In this document: one piece after another, positions 50,021 to 58,477 of the stretch
Numbering within the stretch: the stretch's first letter is position 1
Layout: the number at the start of each line of letters is the position of its first letter
Source of the DNA: Candidatus Woesearchaeota archaeon
GTDB lineage: Archaea > Nanobdellota > Nanobdellia > Woesearchaeales > WJKL01
Length of the DNA stretch: 64,000 nucleotides
Direction of reading: 5' to 3'
Assembly (NCBI GenBank): GCA_019322435.1
Contig: JAHWIR010000004.1
Span: 61,890-125,889, forward strand
Position numbers and translations under genes: made by a program
The notes under the pieces: generated by a model
Databases searched by the model: none
The model's input: only the letters and a program-made list of their open reading frames with translations
What the model was told of the DNA's origin: nothing

Positions 50021-51274
50021 ATGGGAAAAATTAGTCAAGTTTCATCTAAATATATTGTTCACGCTACAATTGATATTGATGGTATTGTTGAAAGACCAGA
50101 TGTTATAGGTGCTATTTTTGGCCAGACAGAAGGCCTATTAGGAGCAGATTTAGAGCTAAGAGAACTTCAGCGTTCTGGAAGAATTGGAAGGATTGAAGTC
50201 ACTGTTGACACTAGATCTGGAAAATCACAAGGAAGCATAATCATGCCATCTTCTTTAGACAAGGCAGAAACAAGCATTGTAGGAGCAGCTTTAGAAGTTA
50301 TTCAAAGGATAGGACCTTGCAATGCCAAGCTAAAAGTGCAGAACATTGAAGATGTCAGAGTCAGCAAGAGAAAACTGGTTATTGACAGGGCAAAAGAATT
50401 GCTGAAACAGATGACAGACAATGTTCTTCCAGACTCACAGGAACTGTCAGACGAAGTTGCTTATTCTGTAAGAGTAATGGAAATACAGCAGTATGGAAAA
50501 GATAGATTGCCAGCAGGCCCGGCAGTAGATGATTCTGATGAGCTTATAGTTGTTGAAGGAAGGGCAGATGTTCTGAATCTGTTAAAGCACGGTTTTAAGA
50601 ATGTTATAGCAATGAACGGAACTTCTGTTCCTGATACAATAAAAGAATTAAGCAAAAAGAAAGAACTGATTGCCTTTGTTGATGGCGACCGTGGCGGAAA
50701 CCTGATCATAAAAGAGCTTACGCAAGTTACTGATTTGGACTTTGTTGCAAGAGCTCCAGATGGAAAAGAAGTTGAAGAGATAACAAAGAAAGAGATCCAT
50801 ATGGCTATCAGAGGAAAGATTGCTGCTGAACAGGCAAAGATGGAGATGACAAATGGCAATGAAGAGTCAAAACCAGCTGAAAACAGGTATAGACCAAGGC
50901 CAGCAGTTCAATCAAGACCGATTCAGTCAAGATCTATCCACTCAAGACCTTCAACTCCAACTTACAGAAGGCCAAGCAGAGTCTCAGATGATGAAAAAAC
51001 AAAATTCAAATCAATGCTTGAAGACCTGATCGGAACCAGAGGAGCATATATTCTTGATGATGATTTGAACATCATGGGCAAAGTCCCAATCACAGAGATG
51101 GCAACAACAGTAAAAAGCCTGAACACTGGGATAAAAGCAATTGTCTTTGACGGCATGATTGACAAATCAATAGTTGATGTTGCAGAATCAGCAAGAGTCA
51201 AATTCCTGGTTGCAATGAAATCAAAAGTAGAATCAGCTCAAAGAGTTAATCTCTTAACAGGAGAAAATTTATAA
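50021..51274 (+). CDS. dnaG: archaeal DnaG-type primase / exosome-associated protein
   Basis: 417 residues. Toprim domain at about 160-260: LIVVEGRADVLNLLKHG, FVDGDRGG and the downstream acidic site; N-terminal HATIDIDGIVERPDVIGAIF and TEGLLGADLELRELQ are typical of archaeal DnaG. A disordered Arg/Pro/Ser linker (about 285-330) separates the C-terminal domain. It synthesises primers in vitro and binds the archaeal exosome. I start at M 50021 because GGAGG is ten bases before it and abuts the earlier ATG at 50012. Confidence 0.93.
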   Translation: MGKISQVSSKYIVHATIDIDGIVERPDVIGAIFGQTEGLLGADLELRELQRSGRIGRIEVTVDTRSGKSQGSIIMPSSLDKAETSIVGAALEVIQRIGPCNAKLKVQNIEDVRVSKRKLVIDRAKELLKQMTDNVLPDSQELSDEVAYSVRVMEIQQYGKDRLPAGPAVDDSDELIVVEGRADVLNLLKHGFKNVIAMNGTSVPDTIKELSKKKELIAFVDGDRGGNLIIKELTQVTDLDFVARAPDGKEVEEITKKEIHMAIRGKIAAEQAKMEMTNGNEESKPAENRYRPRPAVQSRPIQSRSIHSRPSTPTYRRPSRVSDDEKTKFKSMLEDLIGTRGAYILDDDLNIMGKVPITEMATTVKSLNTGIKAIVFDGMIDKSIVDVAESARVKFLVAMKSKVESAQRVNLLTGENL

Positions 51275-51281
51275 CTTTTTT

Positions 51282-51335
51282 AGTTTCAATTTTTAATTGA
51301 AACTCTGTTGGCTTTTGCCAACTTTATTTTATTTT
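51282..51335 (+). terminator. double hairpin and T-run after dnaG
   Basis: AGTTTCAAT-TTTTA-ATTGAAACT (51282-51304) followed by GTTGGC-TTTT-GCCAAC (51307-51322) and TTTATTTTATTTTTC. Lies between converging genes and reads as a plus-strand terminator. Confidence 0.6.
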
Positions 51336-51341
51336 TCTTTT

Positions 51342-52667
51342 TTACTGACAACTCTCAGCAAATGCTTCTAATGCAGCCTTGTTCATAGCACCCATCTTGA
51401 ATTCTTTGTTTCCAGCGCAGATAAACTGAGGCACACCGCCTTGGATAACATCTCTGAAGCAGGCATCAACAACATCAACACCATCTCCATTTGATGTTTC
51501 AGCTGAATGGAAGCTATAACCTTCTTCCTGCAGTTGCTCAACAATAGGCTTCATTGTCTTGCAATGAGGGCACCAGTCTGCATGATAGAAAATAACAGTA
51601 TCACTGCTTAAGTCATATTCACTATAACAGCTTTCTCCTGTAGCTTTTGTCTCTCCTCCAAAAGAAATGACAATATCAGCACCTTCTTTCAGGCCGTCTA
51701 GATAAACTCCAAGAAGTTCTTGCTGTTTCTCTGCTTTCAATATCTCTACTATCCCTTCTTTTGCTTCGCTGAAATAAATCACATTTGGTTCTCTTTTGAT
51801 GATATGATAGCCAAACTGCGTTTCCACTGCTCCTGATAATTGATTGACATTTAACTTGAATGCAGCTTCTTCAAACTCTTGAACCATCTGCCCCAAGCTT
51901 ACAAATCCCAAATCTCCTCCATTCACGCCGCTCGGGCCTATTGACCTCTCCTTAGCTAGTGAAGCAAAATCGGCTCCTTTCTTCAGCTCAGCTAATATCT
52001 CTTCTGCTTCTTCCTGTGTTTCAACCAATATATGCTTTAACCTTATCTCTCCCTTTTCCCCAACAAATGAATCCTTATTCGCATTATAATATGATTTTAT
52101 CTCTTCCTCGCTAATCTCAATATCAGAAAACTCTTCTTCCAATAACTCTGTGATTATCATCTGGTTTCTGTAATAATCAAACAAATCCCTCATGTTAAAT
52201 CCAGCTTCATTCAAGTTAATCTCAAACTCTGCCTTTGTCACAGGGCTCCTGTCTATCAGCTCATCAAGATCCTCTTCAACCTCTTTATCAAGAACACTGA
52301 TCCTGTTCTTAGCAGCTTCCTGCAGTAATAATTCTTCATTTATCATCTGATTAAGATATGCTTCCTTGTCTATTATCTGCCTGTATGATTCAGGATATCC
52401 AGTTAGAAAAAAGAAGAAATCATACTTCTCCTCTAATTCGTCTGCAGTAATCTCCTCTCCATTAACAGCTGCAACAACTTCCTTTAGCATGAATCTGTTA
52501 AGATTAAAAGCTACAGCTAATACAACAAGCACAGCAATCAAAGCAATTATTGTTATTGTCCGTTTTGATTTTATATTCTTTTTAGCTGACTTCAGCAGTT
52601 TCTTGTGCTGTTTAGCCACACCCAAAACCTTCTTTTTTATATTTGTAAATTGATTTTTCTTAGCCAT
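51342..52667 (-). CDS. membrane-anchored parvulin foldase fused to a thioredoxin-like domain
   Basis: 441 residues. Basic N terminus, one membrane helix (about 40-60), SurA/PrsA-like N domain, parvulin domain (LKHILVETQEEAEEIL ... FGYHIIKREP) near 200-300, and a C-terminal glutaredoxin/thioredoxin domain with WCPHC (C366, C369) and cis-proline VPQF. It should act outside the membrane as prolyl isomerase plus thiol oxidoreductase, perhaps using the DsbD-like protein as electron source. Start at 52667 after AAGGTGAGG. Confidence 0.88.
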   Translation of the reverse strand: MAKKNQFTNIKKKVLGVAKQHKKLLKSAKKNIKSKRTITIIALIAVLVVLAVAFNLNRFMLKEVVAAVNGEEITADELEEKYDFFFFLTGYPESYRQIIDKEAYLNQMINEELLLQEAAKNRISVLDKEVEEDLDELIDRSPVTKAEFEINLNEAGFNMRDLFDYYRNQMIITELLEEEFSDIEISEEEIKSYYNANKDSFVGEKGEIRLKHILVETQEEAEEILAELKKGADFASLAKERSIGPSGVNGGDLGFVSLGQMVQEFEEAAFKLNVNQLSGAVETQFGYHIIKREPNVIYFSEAKEGIVEILKAEKQQELLGVYLDGLKEGADIVISFGGETKATGESCYSEYDLSSDTVIFYHADWCPHCKTMKPIVEQLQEEGYSFHSAETSNGDGVDVVDACFRDVIQGGVPQFICAGNKEFKMGAMNKAALEAFAESCQ

Positions 52668-52723
52668 TGACCTCACCTTCTAATCCGAGCAACTGAATTC
52701 CATTTTTAAAGTTTTCCCTTTTC

Positions 52724-52758
52724 CTTACTTAAAAGTAAGCATAAACTTTTATATTAGT
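52724..52758. promoter_or_regulatory. palindrome and HerA promoter
   Basis: CTTACTT-AA-AAGTAAG (52724-52739), a perfect 7-base inverted repeat, then CTTTTATATTA (52746-52756), centred 28 bases before the herA ATG. The palindrome lies between the divergent starts and may bind a regulator. Confidence 0.5.
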
Positions 52759-52778
52759 ACTGACAATAGAACTAACTA

Positions 52779-54107
52779 ATGGCTTATGAAATAGTGATAG
52801 GCAGGAATGAGGCTGATAAAGCTAAATACAATCTAAAAGGGACTATCTTTCTCGGCAGGCATTATGTTAAGATGGGCCAGACAACTTCTTTATCCAGTGA
52901 TATCCTCCTGGATGTCAACAGAACCCATGTGGTTTTTATCTGCGGTAAGCGCGGCTCTGGAAAATCCTACACAATGGGCTCAATTGCAGAAGGCATTGCC
53001 GATCTTCCAAAAGAAGTAAAAAACAACATCTGCACAATAATCTTCGACACAATGGGAATCTACTGGACAATGAAATATCCCAATAAAAAAGACTCTGCTC
53101 TGCTAAAGCAGTGGAACCTGGAAGGCAAGGCATTGGATATCAAGATATACACCCCAAAAGGATTCTACAAGCAATACAAGCAAAAAGGCATTCCAGCTGA
53201 TTTCCCCTTTTCAATCCGTCCAGCAGACCTTACCTCAACTGACTGGTGTCTGACATTTGACATTGACCCAAATGCTCCATCAGGAGTCTTGCTGGAAAGA
53301 GCTATCAACAAACTGAAAAAACAGGAAATGAACTATACTGTCTCTGACATAATAAAAGAGATAAAAGCAGACAGCAAATCCTCAGAAACAGACAAGAACA
53401 TGGTTGAAAATCAGTTCAGAAAGACAAAAGCATGGGGATTGTTCTCAAAAGAAGGGACTCCAATAGAAGACCTGACATTCGGCGGCCGCACAATTGTCAT
53501 AGACCTTTCCCCATACGCAACACAAGCAGGAACATGGGGAATCAAAGCATTGGTCATTGGAATAATCTCTCAAAGAGTATTCCTGGAAAGGATGACAGCA
53601 AGAAAAGCAGAAGAGCATACATTGCTTAAGGAAAGAGGAAGCTATTTTGCTGAAAAAGAAAAAGATAAGATCAAGAGAATCACTCCTCTAATTTGGATAA
53701 TGATAGATGAAGCCCATGAATTCCTTCCAAACAAAGGGGCAACAGCTGCAACAAATGCCTTAACCACTATACTAAGAGAAGGCCGGCAGCCAGGTGTTTC
53801 CCTAATATTAGCATCGCAACAGCCAGGAAAAATCCATACAGATGTGATGACACAGGCAGACACAGTTATCTCTCATAGATTGACAGCAAAAGTAGATGTT
53901 GAAGCTTTAGGAAAATTAATGCAGTCTTATATGCGTCATGGCCTGGATGAAGAATTAAATAAGCTTCCAAGAGTAAAAGGAGCTGCAATAATGTTTGACG
54001 ACATGAATGAAAAGCTCTACCCAATGCAGATGCGTCCAAGATTCACATGGCACGGCGGAGAAGCACCTATAGCAATTGAAGAAAAAGAAAAAGAACTTGA
54101 ATTCTAG
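52779..54107 (+). CDS. herA: HerA-type DNA translocase ATPase
   Basis: 442 residues, RecA-fold hexameric ATPase of the HerA/FtsK superfamily. An N-terminal beta-barrel-like region, Walker A FICGKRGSGKSYTMG near 55, Walker B LIWIMIDEAHEFLP near 305, and SLILASQQPGKI sensor region. HerA works with NurA at DNA ends; NurA is not in this window, so this could also be a HerA relative with another role. Leaderless start. Confidence 0.85.
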   Translation: MAYEIVIGRNEADKAKYNLKGTIFLGRHYVKMGQTTSLSSDILLDVNRTHVVFICGKRGSGKSYTMGSIAEGIADLPKEVKNNICTIIFDTMGIYWTMKYPNKKDSALLKQWNLEGKALDIKIYTPKGFYKQYKQKGIPADFPFSIRPADLTSTDWCLTFDIDPNAPSGVLLERAINKLKKQEMNYTVSDIIKEIKADSKSSETDKNMVENQFRKTKAWGLFSKEGTPIEDLTFGGRTIVIDLSPYATQAGTWGIKALVIGIISQRVFLERMTARKAEEHTLLKERGSYFAEKEKDKIKRITPLIWIMIDEAHEFLPNKGATAATNALTTILREGRQPGVSLILASQQPGKIHTDVMTQADTVISHRLTAKVDVEALGKLMQSYMRHGLDEELNKLPRVKGAAIMFDDMNEKLYPMQMRPRFTWHGGEAPIAIEEKEKELEF

Positions 54108-54311
54108 TTATTTCTTCTTCTCAACAACAGGCGCCTTTGTCATTGATATGAAACTGGCAATAAACATCACTGCAAAAAACAAAAGCATTGTAAACTTCCA
54201 AGAAATATCTGTTATCAGATACGCTGAAACCAGAAATCCAACTATACTCACCATCATAAACGATCCAGGCAAAGGAGCTATCTTCCCGAATATGTTTTTG
54301 ACAAAACCCAT
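54108..54311 (-). CDS. small two-helix membrane protein
   Basis: 67 residues. Two membrane segments (APLPGSFMMVSIVGFLVSAY; WKFTMLLFFAVMFIASFI) and a short basic tail. ATG at 54311 follows GAGGTGGATAAA, the same start context as the gene at 3401. Unrecognised. The stop abuts that of herA; upstream neighbour is trpS, 16 bases away. Confidence 0.6.
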   Translation of the reverse strand: MGFVKNIFGKIAPLPGSFMMVSIVGFLVSAYLITDISWKFTMLLFFAVMFIASFISMTKAPVVEKKK

Positions 54312-54327
54312 TTTATCCACCTCTAAT

Positions 54328-55416
54328 TTATTTAATGAATTTTAAATTTTTAACTTCTTTTTTAGCTGTATTTATCTTCTTAGTAAGATCATTCATAAAC
54401 TTAGTCATCAGCTCTGCACAATGTTTTTTATCCTCTCCGCACATCAATTTTCCTGCTTTACAATCGTCATAAATCTTCTGCAATTCCTTGTCATCCTCAA
54501 TCAGATGCTGCTTATACAACTCAAAGATCATGCACTTTTCTGGCTCTCCGCCTTTTTTCTTCTGCTCTTCAATTGTATCTCTTCCTCCTGTCTTTGCTCT
54601 CATTATTTTCCTGCTGACACTTTTTCCATCTTCAGGAAGATCAATATTTCCTTCTGGCTTGGATTTTGCCATCTTCAATCCGCCGTCTAATGAGGGGGTA
54701 TACTTATTATAAATACTTGAAGGCAAAAAGAACTTATACCTTCCTTTCAGTCTTCTTACAATATCCCTTGTTAATCTCATATGAGGATCCTGGTCAATTC
54801 CAACAGGAATGATTCCAGGCATCTCTTCTCCTAGCTGCGGATAAAGAATATCCCCGACTTGGGTAAACGCAGAATAAATCCTTCCAGGATCCAGGCTGCC
54901 GTATATTGCCTTAAACTCATTTGCAGTCACTTTCTTGCTTGCTTCAGAAGCTATATGGCTTACTTTGATGTTCTCTGATTGAAAATAAAATTTGGTTTTC
55001 TTAGGATTCAATCCTAATGCAATGAACGCAGGGATATGAAAATTCAATGCTCTTTCTCTAGCATCCTTTAAACTGACTCCTCTTGCAGCAGCTGATTCCA
55101 AATCAGCAACCAGTATATAAGTGTCAGCCCCTTGGTCCTGGAAATATCTCATCATCTCCACTACCATTTTATTGCCCATATGCAGTCTTTCACCAGAAGG
55201 CATAAGTCCTGTCAAGACATAGAATTTCTTCTTGCTCTTTATAGCATCAGCTATTCTTTTCATGTCTCTTCCTGCAAATATTGCTCCTCTTCTCATTAAT
55301 CTGTTGGGATTTGGAAATAGTGAAACATCAAAAGTTTCTAGTCCAAAATCTTTGACTATCTTCTCATAATCCTCAACTAATTCTGATCCCCATGGATCAA
55401 TTATTTTATTTGCCAT
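54328..55416 (-). CDS. trpS: tryptophanyl-tRNA synthetase
   Basis: 362 residues, class I. HIGH motif as SGERLHMGN near 74-82; KMSKS motif as LKMAKSKPEG near 247. IDPWGSELVEDYEKI at the N terminus and GIIPVGIDQDPHMRLTRD are typical of the archaeal/eukaryal TrpRS, not the bacterial form. Co-directional with the RNA-binding gene at 55426, 9 bases apart. Confidence 0.95.
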   Translation of the reverse strand: MANKIIDPWGSELVEDYEKIVKDFGLETFDVSLFPNPNRLMRRGAIFAGRDMKRIADAIKSKKKFYVLTGLMPSGERLHMGNKMVVEMMRYFQDQGADTYILVADLESAAARGVSLKDARERALNFHIPAFIALGLNPKKTKFYFQSENIKVSHIASEASKKVTANEFKAIYGSLDPGRIYSAFTQVGDILYPQLGEEMPGIIPVGIDQDPHMRLTRDIVRRLKGRYKFFLPSSIYNKYTPSLDGGLKMAKSKPEGNIDLPEDGKSVSRKIMRAKTGGRDTIEEQKKKGGEPEKCMIFELYKQHLIEDDKELQKIYDDCKAGKLMCGEDKKHCAELMTKFMNDLTKKINTAKKEVKNLKFIK

Positions 55417-55425
55417 ACTATCTTT

Positions 55426-55884
55426 TTATTCCTCTAGTTTAAAAACGTTTCTAATTATCTCAAGAGCAGTTTCCCTCTTCTTCGGAAAAGCAGCCACATT
55501 TATCTTGATATGAAAGCAATTGCCCTGGTCAGTCAGCCATAACATCTTCTCTTCAATCCATTTCTCCTTTGAAAATCTCAAAAAGAAATTGCAGTCCTCA
55601 TCCAGCCTTGATTCAGCCTGCATCAATATCCTTTCTTTGACTTCATCAAATGATTTCTCATTCAAATGTTTCAAAAAAGCCTCAATATGCTTGTCTTTCT
55701 CCAAAACCACTTCAAATATCTTTATCTCGCTCTCATTAAAGCCAGTTGCAGTCTTCTCTTCCAATTGAATCTTCTCATCTTCTAAATCAAAAGGGAAAAA
55801 TTCCAAAAAAGCTTTGGCTGTCTTTCCTATATCTTCTCCTTCCTTGACATATACTTTTATCTTTATTGAATTTGCTATCTTCAT
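55426..55884 (-). CDS. RNA-binding domain protein, COG1325/DUF54-like
   Basis: 152 residues with two halves of beta-alpha-beta character (IKIKVYVKEGEDIGK; HIKINVAAFPKKRETALEII). Resembles the archaeal COG1325 proteins related to ribosomal protein L5/UPF0201, often linked with exosome genes. Identification is by pattern, so moderate. First gene of the trpS operon; leaderless from a TATA shared with the divergent protease gene. Confidence 0.65.
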   Translation of the reverse strand: MKIANSIKIKVYVKEGEDIGKTAKAFLEFFPFDLEDEKIQLEEKTATGFNESEIKIFEVVLEKDKHIEAFLKHLNEKSFDEVKERILMQAESRLDEDCNFFLRFSKEKWIEEKMLWLTDQGNCFHIKINVAAFPKKRETALEIIRNVFKLEE

Positions 55885-55906
55885 CTCTAAAATTGTAATG
55901 ACAAAG

Positions 55907-55920
55907 TTTATATAATATTT
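55907..55920. promoter_or_regulatory. single TATA element serving two divergent genes
   Basis: TTTATATAATATTT in a 52-base gap. Its centre is about 25 bases from the ATG at 55937 (plus) and about 28 from the ATG at 55884 (minus). No second TATA is available. Confidence 0.55.
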
Positions 55921-55936
55921 ACTAAATTAAAAAGAT

Positions 55937-56842
55937 ATGAAACATAGTCTAAAGATAACAATAATTCTAGCATTATCATTTCTTCTATCACAAATAATTG
56001 GTCTTGCTGTAGTAAATGAATACATTGACCATTCAACTTCAGTTGAAACAGGAAATGTAACCTGGACAGCTCTTCCTTATGACATTGCCCGCCCTGAAGT
56101 TGAAGAATCCTCTTCATTTATCTTCATAATAGCAGCAATCCTATTGGGGACATTATTGGTTTTCCTAATAATAAAATTCGGAAAAGTTTACTTATGGAAA
56201 ACCTGGTTCTTTCTGGCAGTTGCTGTCACATTAGTAGTTGCATTCAAGACATTCATGCCCCAGGTTATTGCAGCATTGCTGGCATTGATACTGGCAGGCT
56301 ATAAGATATTCAAGCCAAATGTCTATATCCATAACATAACAGAATTGTTCATCTATGGCGGCTTAGCCGCGATCTTTGTTCCAATCATCAATGTATTTTC
56401 AGTCATCATGCTATTACTGCTGATCTCAATATACGATATGATTGCTGTCTGGAAATCAAAGCACATGATAAAACTTGCAAAATTCCAGTCAAAATCAAAG
56501 GTCTTTGCAGGATTATTGATTCCATACAAAAGAATCAAAAAACCAAAAGTAAAAGTCCATCCTTCTGAACTGAAGAAAGTCAAAGTCAAAACAGCGGTCT
56601 TAGGCGGAGGAGATATTGGCTTCCCATTAATCTTTGCAGGAGTTGTAATGAAAGGTCTTATGCTTGCAAATCCAGAACTGATCGGCTTCTTAAAAGCATT
56701 GATAATCCCAATCTTCACTTCAATAGCTTTATTGTTCTTGTTGGTAAAAAGCAAGAAAGATAAATTCTATCCAGCAATGCCTTTCCTATCAATAGGCTGC
56801 TTTGTAGGCTATGCAATATTATTGTTAGTTAATTTAATTTAG
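55937..56842 (+). CDS. presenilin/signal-peptide-peptidase-like aspartyl protease
   Basis: 301 residues, nine hydrophobic segments. Catalytic aspartates D167 in SIYDMIAVWKSKH and D226 in VLGGGDIGFP (the GxGD motif), and a C-terminal PAL-like YPAMPFLS near 278. This is the archaeal presenilin homologue family. It cleaves membrane helices, probably signal-peptide remnants or anchored proteins. Stop shared tail-to-tail with the next gene. Confidence 0.9.
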   Translation: MKHSLKITIILALSFLLSQIIGLAVVNEYIDHSTSVETGNVTWTALPYDIARPEVEESSSFIFIIAAILLGTLLVFLIIKFGKVYLWKTWFFLAVAVTLVVAFKTFMPQVIAALLALILAGYKIFKPNVYIHNITELFIYGGLAAIFVPIINVFSVIMLLLLISIYDMIAVWKSKHMIKLAKFQSKSKVFAGLLIPYKRIKKPKVKVHPSELKKVKVKTAVLGGGDIGFPLIFAGVVMKGLMLANPELIGFLKALIIPIFTSIALLFLLVKSKKDKFYPAMPFLSIGCFVGYAILLLVNLI

Positions 56843-57837
56843 AAATTCAAATGTTCTTGATGATCCACTTTATGCTGTTCTTCAGGCTCTTCTACAGGCC
56901 CTTCCTCTTTAGGAGCTTCCTCGACTTTAGTTTCTTCTTCAACGGGTTTTTCTTCAGCTATAACCTCTTCTTGTTCAGGAACATCTTCCTGCTCTCCTGT
57001 CTTTACCTCTCCTGTTTCCTGATCCTTGTATGTACTTAATCTTTTTTGGTCAGATTTTGCAGAATACGATCCAGGAGTCACACTCAACCCGTCCTTTGCA
57101 ATCAACACCTGCACTCCAGTTGCTTTCTGTATCTCTCTTCCTTCATACAATGGGTCAGATTTGATCATCTTTATCCCGAAATGAGAGATTATTGCTAGTT
57201 TCGGATTGACCGCTTTAACAACCTTGATGACTGATTCTGAATTCAATTGATATTCAACTTTTTCATTTCCTGGCTCAGGAACATTTAATATCAGAATATC
57301 TGCTCCTTGATATTCCTTGACAACATCCTTTGAATACTTTGTATCAGAAGTATAAACTAATGTAAAATCAGGAGCCAAAATCTTAAACCCAATTGCATTT
57401 GGATCATTAGTTATTGTAGGAAGGGCATGTATCTCCACATTCTCTATCCCTAACCTCTGCCCCTCATCCATAACCACAATCCTTTCAACATATGATTTAT
57501 GAAGATTAGTTATAACTGGTTTTTCTTCTTCTGTTCCTTCTACAACACTCCTGTTTGCAACCAAAACCCCTTTTTTATCTATTCCGCCATAAGTCATTGC
57601 ATCAATCACAGCGTTTGTATCATTAGAATGTAATATGCTATTATTGCTCACAAGCACAGCAGTGTTTGCCCTTAAATTAATGCCATACTCATTTGCCCTG
57701 GTCAATGCTCCTGGCCCAGGATCAATATGCAGCTGAATCTCTCCTAGTCTCAAGATAAGTCCGCCAGAGCCTCTCATCTGCTTCCCAGCAACATAGCTGT
57801 CTCCAGCAGTCCCTAGAAATGTAATCTTATTTATCAT
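56839..57837 (-). CDS. metallo-beta-lactamase-fold protein with acidic C-terminal tail
   Basis: About 332 residues. FLGTAGDSYVAGKQMRGSGG and LHIDPGPGAL open an MBL fold of the UlaG/ElaC-like branch; LILNVPEPG and AIISHFGIKM match later metal-site strands. The usual HxHxDH motif is replaced by NNSILHSND, so metal binding is doubtful or altered. The last 70 residues are Glu/Pro-rich (EEVIAEEKPVEEETK). Start at 57837 after GGGGGT. Confidence 0.75.
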   Translation of the reverse strand: MINKITFLGTAGDSYVAGKQMRGSGGLILRLGEIQLHIDPGPGALTRANEYGINLRANTAVLVSNNSILHSNDTNAVIDAMTYGGIDKKGVLVANRSVVEGTEEEKPVITNLHKSYVERIVVMDEGQRLGIENVEIHALPTITNDPNAIGFKILAPDFTLVYTSDTKYSKDVVKEYQGADILILNVPEPGNEKVEYQLNSESVIKVVKAVNPKLAIISHFGIKMIKSDPLYEGREIQKATGVQVLIAKDGLSVTPGSYSAKSDQKRLSTYKDQETGEVKTGEQEDVPEQEEVIAEEKPVEEETKVEEAPKEEGPVEEPEEQHKVDHQEHLNF

Positions 57838-57869
57838 AATTACCCCCAATACAGCTAAGTAAATAATAT

Positions 57870-57928
57870 CTTATTATAAATTTTATTGTTTTTGAGTAGT
57901 TAAAACTCCAAAACACAAACGTTTTTAA
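57870..57928. promoter_or_regulatory. divergent promoters of the MBL gene and SRP RNA
   Basis: Minus: AAAATTTATAATAAG (57870-57884) for the MBL gene. Plus: GTTTTTAAAC (57921-57930), centred 25 bases before the SRP RNA 5' end. Confidence 0.55.
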
Positions 57929-57950
57929 ACCCCAAATATATCCTAGTTCT

Positions 57951-58226
57951 GGGCAAGCTAGGCTGGTGCATTAGCCCTGTACTGTTACCACAAACGGGCT
58001 TTATGGTGGAGTCGAAGTCTTGGAAGAGGCATAGATTATGGTTATTAGTCTTGTCCTGGACGTTGACGCTTTGTCCTCATGGACTGATGTTTTAATGAAT
58101 CAAGTCAGGCGGGGAACCGAGCAGCTTTAAATTTCAACATTGGTGCTTTGAGGGTTGCGAAGCCGAGGAGAGGATAAGATCAACTGATAGTTATAGTTTA
58201 TGTCCATTTCAAGGTGTGCTTGCCCA
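57951..58226 (+). ncRNA. signal recognition particle (7S) RNA, archaeal type
   Basis: About 276 bases. The ends pair GGGCAAGC (57951-57958) with GCTTGCCC (58218-58225) as helix 1. GCTAGGCTGGTGCATTAGCC then CCTGTA match helices 3-4. Helix 5 is a long wobble-rich pairing of GGCATAGATTATGG... with ...AGTTTATGTCC. Helix 8 is CAGG-CGG-GGAA-CCG-AGCAG (58106-58123), the SRP54-binding loop with a GGAA tetraloop. TATA 25 bases upstream. Confidence 0.93.
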
Positions 58227-58237
58227 CTTTTCATTAT

Positions 58238-58250
58238 GGTTCCCGCCTGA
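58238..58250 (+). other. 13-base complement of SRP helix 8 just past the RNA 3' end
   Basis: GGTTCCCGCCTGA is complementary to TCAGGCGGGGAACC (58105-58118) with one bulged G. It lies 12 bases past the helix 1 end. Confidence 0.6.
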
Positions 58251-58259
58251 AAAAGCAAA

Positions 58260-58309
58260 GTTAAGAAACGCGAAGCTTTCTTAACATTGTTTTGCATTTA
58301 TGCAAAACA
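58260..58309 (+). terminator. tandem hairpins downstream of SRP RNA
   Basis: GTTAAGAAA-8 bases-TTTCTTAAC (58260-58285) and TGTTTTGCAT-TT-ATGCAAAACA (58288-58309), both perfect. They may end the SRP transcript; no long T-run follows. Confidence 0.45.
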
Positions 58310-58346
58310 TAATCTTTAAATACTTCTTCTGCAATAACTCCCTAAT

Positions 58347-58406
58347 ATGAAATCAACTAGCACAAAACTATTATTGGTCCTATTAGTGCTAGTGGTACTG
58401 CTGTAA
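58347..58406 (+). CDS. 19-residue leucine/valine-rich peptide (candidate)
   Basis: ATG at 58347 to TAA: MKSTSTKLLLVLLVLVVLL, a bare signal-anchor-like helix. A TATA-like CTTTAAATA at 58314-58322, about 29 bases before the ATG, would make a leaderless mRNA, so expression is plausible. It could be a micro-membrane protein or the start of a decayed exported gene. Confidence 0.35.
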   Translation: MKSTSTKLLLVLLVLVVLL

Positions 58407-58477
58407 AGCCAAAAACTGTTTCTGGGCTTTGCAGGAAAAACTCATTCTTGTCAGAGCCATAGAAACATGGAGGAAAA

